Origin: Talinum fruticosum
Lineage: Eukaryota > Streptophyta > Magnoliopsida > Caryophyllales > Talinaceae
Assembly: GCA_021018815.1 (NCBI GenBank)
Contig: JAITYX010000003.1
Span: 5,628,501-5,692,500 of the forward strand
Reading direction: 5' to 3'
Length of the DNA: 64,000 nucleotides
In this document: positions 59,617 to 64,000 of the stretch, piece by piece
How the letters are laid out: each line of letters begins with the position of its first letter
Position numbering within the stretch: position 1 is the stretch's first letter
Notes under the pieces: generated by a model
The model's input: only the letters and a program-made list of their open reading frames with translations
What the model was told of the DNA's origin: nothing
Databases searched by the model: none
Position numbers and translations under genes: made by a program

Positions 59617-59907
59617 CTATAGTCTTTGCTCCTCCCTAGTGGCCCTAAGCTCCTCCCTCGCAGCTTGAATCTCATCCTCCGATGTTTTCAAGCGAGTCTT
59701 CATTTGAGACATTACTGATGGAGTGTATGTTTGGGATGCTAAAGATGAGTGACGAGCTGGCCTTGGGTAGTAGGCTGCTGATTCGATCCCAAGTCCATAG
59801 ACAGTCCCCTTCTTGTTCATCCCTCCAGCAGCCTGATAGAAAAGCTCATCATCATCTACTTGGGTTCCAGATTGTGAGGCATTGAGCTTTAAACACTCGT
59901 ACTCATC
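59617..59907 (-). pseudogene. TNP1-like C-terminal exon, CACTA-3
   Basis: After an AG acceptor the exon reads DEYECLKLNASQSGTQVD, then MNKKGTVYGLGIESAAYY and a helical end MSQMKTRLKTSEDEIQAARE. This parallels KKGRIYGLGYEAK in CACTA-1 and is the C-terminal part of Transposase_24-type proteins. The exon itself is open to its stop. Confidence 0.75.
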
Positions 59908-61239
59908 CTAGAGAACCAGACACAAAATACCATATCACCTCCTCATTTAAGAACTAAGATATTCATAAAAATCATAGTAATTTATCAAGACCCAAAGTAA
60001 AAGAAGGGGTGCAGCACTGCACACAACCAGTATTGAACTCACAACAAGAGTCCAACTTCTAAATTTTGCTTTGATAAGTATGTAATTAAATGGAACTATA
60101 ATAACTGAAAAAAAGGAAACATGAAGATATTCCAAGTCTGGCTCTTGCATTTCAAAAAATAGGATTACCTACCGCTGCCATCAATTTAAGTGGATAGATG
60201 TAGTAATTTCAGGAGCAAAACAACCCCTAACAAAAAAGAAAAAAAAAAGAAGTGGTAGATATATGTATTTAATTACTATGGGCCAAGAACTTGGCATTGG
60301 AAGTGGCATAACCTAGCCTGCCTAAAGTTGGATAAAAATTCAAACCTCTAATTCTAAAACTATGTTTATGCTATTCTTATTATCACAACATATTTTAGTA
60401 TCAAAAGCAATTATTTTACCCAATTATGTATGTCAGTCACAAGAAGTAACTGTATCATCATAACTTGATAATGTATATACTATAGTTTGAATCTAGATAT
60501 ATATAGTGGATCACTCAAATTTCAAAAAATAGGATTAAAATACACAATGGCATTTTAACATGAAGATATTCCAAACACAAGATATATAATCAGTAGCAAG
60601 ACAACACAGTTCAAATTAATCACAACAGTCAGTTTACTATGAGTGGTATTTCTCCATGAACAGATGCAAAGTTGTAAAGATGAATATTAATATATGATCA
60701 GTAACAATGGAGGGTTATAGTTAAGGGATTCTAATCTGCACTTTCTTTGGGATATGGACAGTTGTAGCAAGGTATGATTGCTTACAGAAGCAAGCTAACT
60801 TAGTGTGTTAGGCACTAATGACTTGTGCTCTACAAATTCTAAGGTAATACGAAAGAATGGGCTAATTGAGACTTAAACCTTATTAATAAGACAATCTAAT
60901 GAAATTAGGCAATCTAAAGACTCCATATCTCCAGGCTTGATTAAGGAATACAAGAATCCTCAAGCAACAGCTACAGCTCAGGAATATCAGCCCGTCATAA
61001 GTTACAAACACCCAAATTACAAGGCTTTTCCCTATACAAGGAGCTTCAGCTATCTCAACAACAACCACAACATTTATCCTTCTTCTCATTTAGACCTCAC
61101 AGGGGATGTTCAGGTTGAGAAAGATACAAACCCAGAAATATTATTTGAAATAAGAGCTCACATAATGCCTTGCAGCAATATCCAATGGCTAAATAGAGAA
61201 ATTGCTTACCCAAACAGCCTTAGAACATTTGTCACATAA

Positions 61240-61335
61240 GACTTTTCTCATTTCCTTGATTCCTAGTATGGAGCTGCTTGAACATTGCAGATACAGTAGG
61301 CCTTTTGCCGTCTCTTTGTGTCTTACAATAAGAAA
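61240..61335 (-). pseudogene. TNP1-like internal exon, CACTA-3
   Basis: A minus-strand frame reads TKRDGKRPTVSAMFKQLHTR, the block that usually lies between the HTAGS and YGLG motifs of TNP1-like proteins. Splice borders are not certain. 59912-61239 is non-coding, with an A-rich run at 60236-60250. Confidence 0.55.
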
Positions 61336-61406
61336 ACATAAAAAAAGAAAAAATATGTCAACTAGTGTCCTAGAATAAATCATATGCTATAAACTCAAAT
61401 AAATAA

Positions 61407-62983
61407 TGAAGGTTTGCTCGGGGAGAGTCTAAGTCACCCTAGAGGGGGTGAATAGGGTGAGGAAGAAATCTTGTGGAAATTCAAACTCTTTTGCCAAGTA
61501 AAATACAGAATGCGGTTTTGAGTCAAAACGAGTCGAAAAGTAGAGACTCGAAAAGACTGAATAGATAGAAATGGCAAGAAAAGTAAATGCTTGAAGACAG
61601 TCCGAGTCTAGAATGAACTCGGAAAGTAAACACTTAGAGATTACGTGGAAACCCTCCTGGGGCAGAAAACCACGGACCGTGTCAATCCGGACACGAAGTC
61701 AAATCCACTATTTTGAGTCCACAAAATACCGTGAACTGACCGAACCCGAGTTGCTCCCTTAGACAACTCTATACAAGTTTTCCTAGACTCGAAGTTACCT
61801 TATCCGATCTAGTACTTCCTAGCTGAGATAACCCTTACAGCTAGGGACAACTAAGCTGAGTTTACCCTTACAGCTTAGTCAAGGGACCTTACAAAGAAAG
61901 TAAGAAAGAGTTTGCAGCGAGTACAAGACCTTACAACTCGGAAGGTAATGAATTACAGAATAGGAGTTGTAAGTAGAAAATTGAGAATGAATACAAAGAC
62001 TTTGCACAAGTATGTATATTAACAATAGGTTCGGCAATCTTCAAGTCTTGTGAAGTGGCTTCTATTTATAGATGACCAGGCGAGTAGCCGTTATCTTCAT
62101 CTGCTGACTGAGAGTCCTCTCGTGACCGTTGATAGAAGCTTTACGAGTCACTCGAAAGTATCCGTTGTAATGTGAACGTTGGACAACGGTTTAACTCTCT
62201 TGGAAGTCCCAAAACTACTAGCGGTGTCCTGAGAGGTAAGGTGAAAACCACCGTTAAGCTTGGCGTTCCAGTTTTCCAGATTTAGAAATAGACGGCTCGA
62301 AACAATCTTACGGGACTGGAGCAGAGAAGGTGAAAAGCCATGTCTGCTGGTGATTTGACGTTTTGAAGCCGGTTACTTTTGTGGTTTGAAAAAGGTGTAT
62401 CCTCGTTTGAATAACCTACAAAAGTAAATCAATTTTGGTTCTCAAAGTATAAAATACTTTGGTCGAAGATTAGACACGAGATAATAAAATAATTATGATA
62501 ATTAATCAACTAATTATCCGAGTCGAAGAGAAGTGGAATTTTCTGAGTCCACTATCAATGATACTCGAAATTCCATCCGATTTAGTCTAAGTTAAGGATT
62601 AAGATAAGTAAAGAATATCGAGTGAGATAACTTGATATAGACTAAGTACGAAATAGACTAGAGGTACTGACTCTAACGAAATAGAGCTTATAATCGAAGT
62701 CGGATTCGAGTGAGAAAAGACGAAATACTAGTCTATTCAATCTGCGATAAATCTAAGTGATGAGGGACTCGGAACAGAGAAACGATTGTCCGAGTCACTT
62801 ACGGATAAGCAAGAAATATAAGAAGTAAAAGTCTGTATCACTTAGAGAAGATACCATTTTACTTAAAGAAGTTTACGAGATACGAGAGAATGCCTTGGAA
62901 TCAAAACTCTATAAGTATGAGATGGTTATACTTGATTCATTTAATGCAACTCAAAAATGCGTTGAGAAGTGTCCGAGTCTTCA
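61407..62983 (-). repeat. Solo LTR E
   Basis: A 1577-bp minus-oriented SIRE-like LTR, TGAAGGTTTGC to CGAGTCTTCA, with a perfect AATAA duplication at 61402-61406 and 62984-62988. A TATAAATAGA box lies at 62061-62070 (minus). It is inserted between two exons of the CACTA-3 gene. Confidence 0.95.
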
Positions 62984-62989
62984 AATAAA

Positions 62990-63245
62990 AGTACTACCAA
63001 TCTCCTTTCCAATTGTGAAGTCGATATAGACCCTGCGGTATGGACATTTCCTGCTTTAGTTCCAGCGGTCTTATTCTTTTTGTTTTATGCGAGATCTCTT
63101 CTTGTACGCATCAATCTCTCTAATGACTTGCACTTGCTTTTTAGTTCTCGCTGGCATCCATGGAGTAATGTCTTCAGCCATTGCTTTCCAAACCAAGTCC
63201 CTTAGGCGGTTATATGCCGTTGACTTCCACTTGTTTATATACCCT
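62990..63245 (-). pseudogene. TNP1-like exon, CACTA-3
   Basis: The minus strand reads INKWKSTAYNRLRDLVWKAM, then ITPWMPART, DAYKKRSRI and, after a shift, KNKTAGTKAGNVHTAGSIST with SQLERRL. These are the W...YW / KNR / HTxGS blocks of Transposase_24, as at 6228-7225 in CACTA-1. At least one frameshift near 63060 breaks it. Confidence 0.75.
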
Positions 63246-63770
63246 TGCATTAAGATGCTTAGGCCAAGTGTAACTAGTCCGCAAATATATATGTATTAGA
63301 AAAATCGCCTTAAAAGATCACCAATTCAAACAAATTAGACTATATTACCTTGAAAGATCGCCACTAGAAATCTTTGTGTTCCTGAGGTGCATTCCTCCAA
63401 CAAGTGTAGGGTAGTTCAGTAACGACTTCTCAAATCTTTGGAAATACTTTGGACGACGTCAACATTGTCAAACCTTTATTATGTGAAACTAGATAAGTAT
63501 CATATTATGCAACACAAGATTTTAACATGTAAAGTATAATTATAACCATAAACCCTTGGGAGAAAGAGGCTCCAACGTCGGTAGGTGCCTATTGTCGAGT
63601 TGTGCTATAGTCGAGTCCCCTTCATGGTGTCCCATCACATCGCTCACATGTACGAGTTAGAGGCATCTACATATTCAACACTTGTAGTTCAAGTTAGTTT
63701 TGGACATACTTAACAAATATAAAGGAAACAATCACAATTTACGTATTAAATGCATGGGGTAAAAACAACT
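63246..63770. other. CACTA-3 intronic or upstream sequence
   Basis: The minus strand may hold another eroded exon at about 63470-63345, but I cannot align it with confidence. Confidence 0.35.
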
Positions 63771-64000
63771 TGAAGGTTTGCTCGGGGAGAGTCCGAGTCA
63801 CCCTAGAGGGGGTGAATAGAGTGATAGAAAATTCTTTGCGAAAACACACTCTTTTGACAGAAAAGAGGCAAAGACTGTTTCCGAGTCTAAACACGGGGTC
63901 GAAAAGATTGGACTCGAAAGCAATGAATCGGAATAAACAAGCACGGTAAAGGTCATGCGAGTCTAGAATGAACTCGGAAAGAGAACACGAGAGATTTTAC
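63771..64000 (-). repeat. LTR F, SIRE-like family (partial)
   Basis: Starts TGAAGGTTTGCTCGGGGAGA at 63771, almost identical to LTR E over this part, and runs off the right edge. The preceding bases CAACT are the candidate left target duplication. Confidence 0.9.

Larger units (their letters stand above)
58902..64000 (-). mobile_element. CACTA-3 (left end in window, right end beyond)
   Basis: It starts CACTACAAGAAAACTACC at 58902, preceded by AAT. Subterminal repeats of the type GATGAAAATTTTTCGTAGCTAA and GCGACGAAA lie at 58930-59275. A TNP1-like gene is spread over minus-strand exons at 59617-63245. Two SIRE-like LTRs are inserted in it (61407-62983 and 63771 onwards). No right terminus is present in the window. 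Confidence 0.8.

Noticed and set aside
1..64000. tRNA, rRNA or snoRNA genes
   Set aside because: I looked for cloverleaf A/B-box patterns by eye; the tRNA-like matches are only retrotransposon primer-binding sites.

Overview
This window is plant nuclear DNA, almost certainly from an angiosperm. It has GT-AG introns, AT-rich intergenic DNA and plant-type transposable elements (SIRE-like and other Copia elements, CACTA/EnSpm, MULE, Helitron, hAT and PIF-type MITEs). Two genes look intact. One is a six-exon Abitram/Simiate (FAM206A-type) gene at 32551-36115 on the + strand. The other is a two-exon UPF0496/DUF677 membrane-protein gene at 47397-48803 on the - strand. Most other coding sequence belongs to decayed transposons or to host-gene fragments carried inside them.

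Positions 1-24938 form a deep nest of one long-LTR Copia family. The LTR is about 1.5-1.6 kb, begins TGAAGACTCGG, ends CCTTCA and carries a TATAAATAGA box. A + strand copy (element A) holds broken gag, protease, RNase H and an env-like region, followed by a 3' LTR. A - strand copy (element B) sits head to head with A, inside A's 5' leader. A solo LTR (C) lies in A's gag between AATGT duplications. LTR C is itself split by an 8.2-kb CACTA element (CACTA-1, ATA duplication). A's 3' LTR is split by a 5.5-kb CACTA element (CACTA-2, ACA duplication), which carries a multi-exon pseudogene of a host DHHC palmitoyltransferase.

Positions 24939-32460 are AT-rich. They contain an older LTR-like repeat (27149-31933), interrupted by a putative DNA element, which is interrupted in turn by another intact solo LTR (D, AGTTC duplication). 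The Abitram gene follows. Next come a foldback MITE, a MITE split by a degenerate Copia element with both LTRs (38029-40681), a Helitron-like unit with a GatA amidase fragment, and a second Helitron (44242-47027) that hosts an hAT MITE with a perfect 8-bp duplication. The UPF0496 gene lies just beyond.

Positions 50454-64000 hold a PIF-like MITE and a degenerate MULE (51244-56891) between long outer inverted repeats. The MULE has a second, opposite-strand remnant encoding a GRF-type zinc finger. Last comes a third CACTA element, from 58902 to past the right edge. Its TNP1-like gene is interrupted by solo LTR E (AATAA duplication), and LTR F follows at the right edge. Reading the duplications and interruptions gives a clear relative order of insertions. 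Names of families rest on motifs read by eye; no database search was run.
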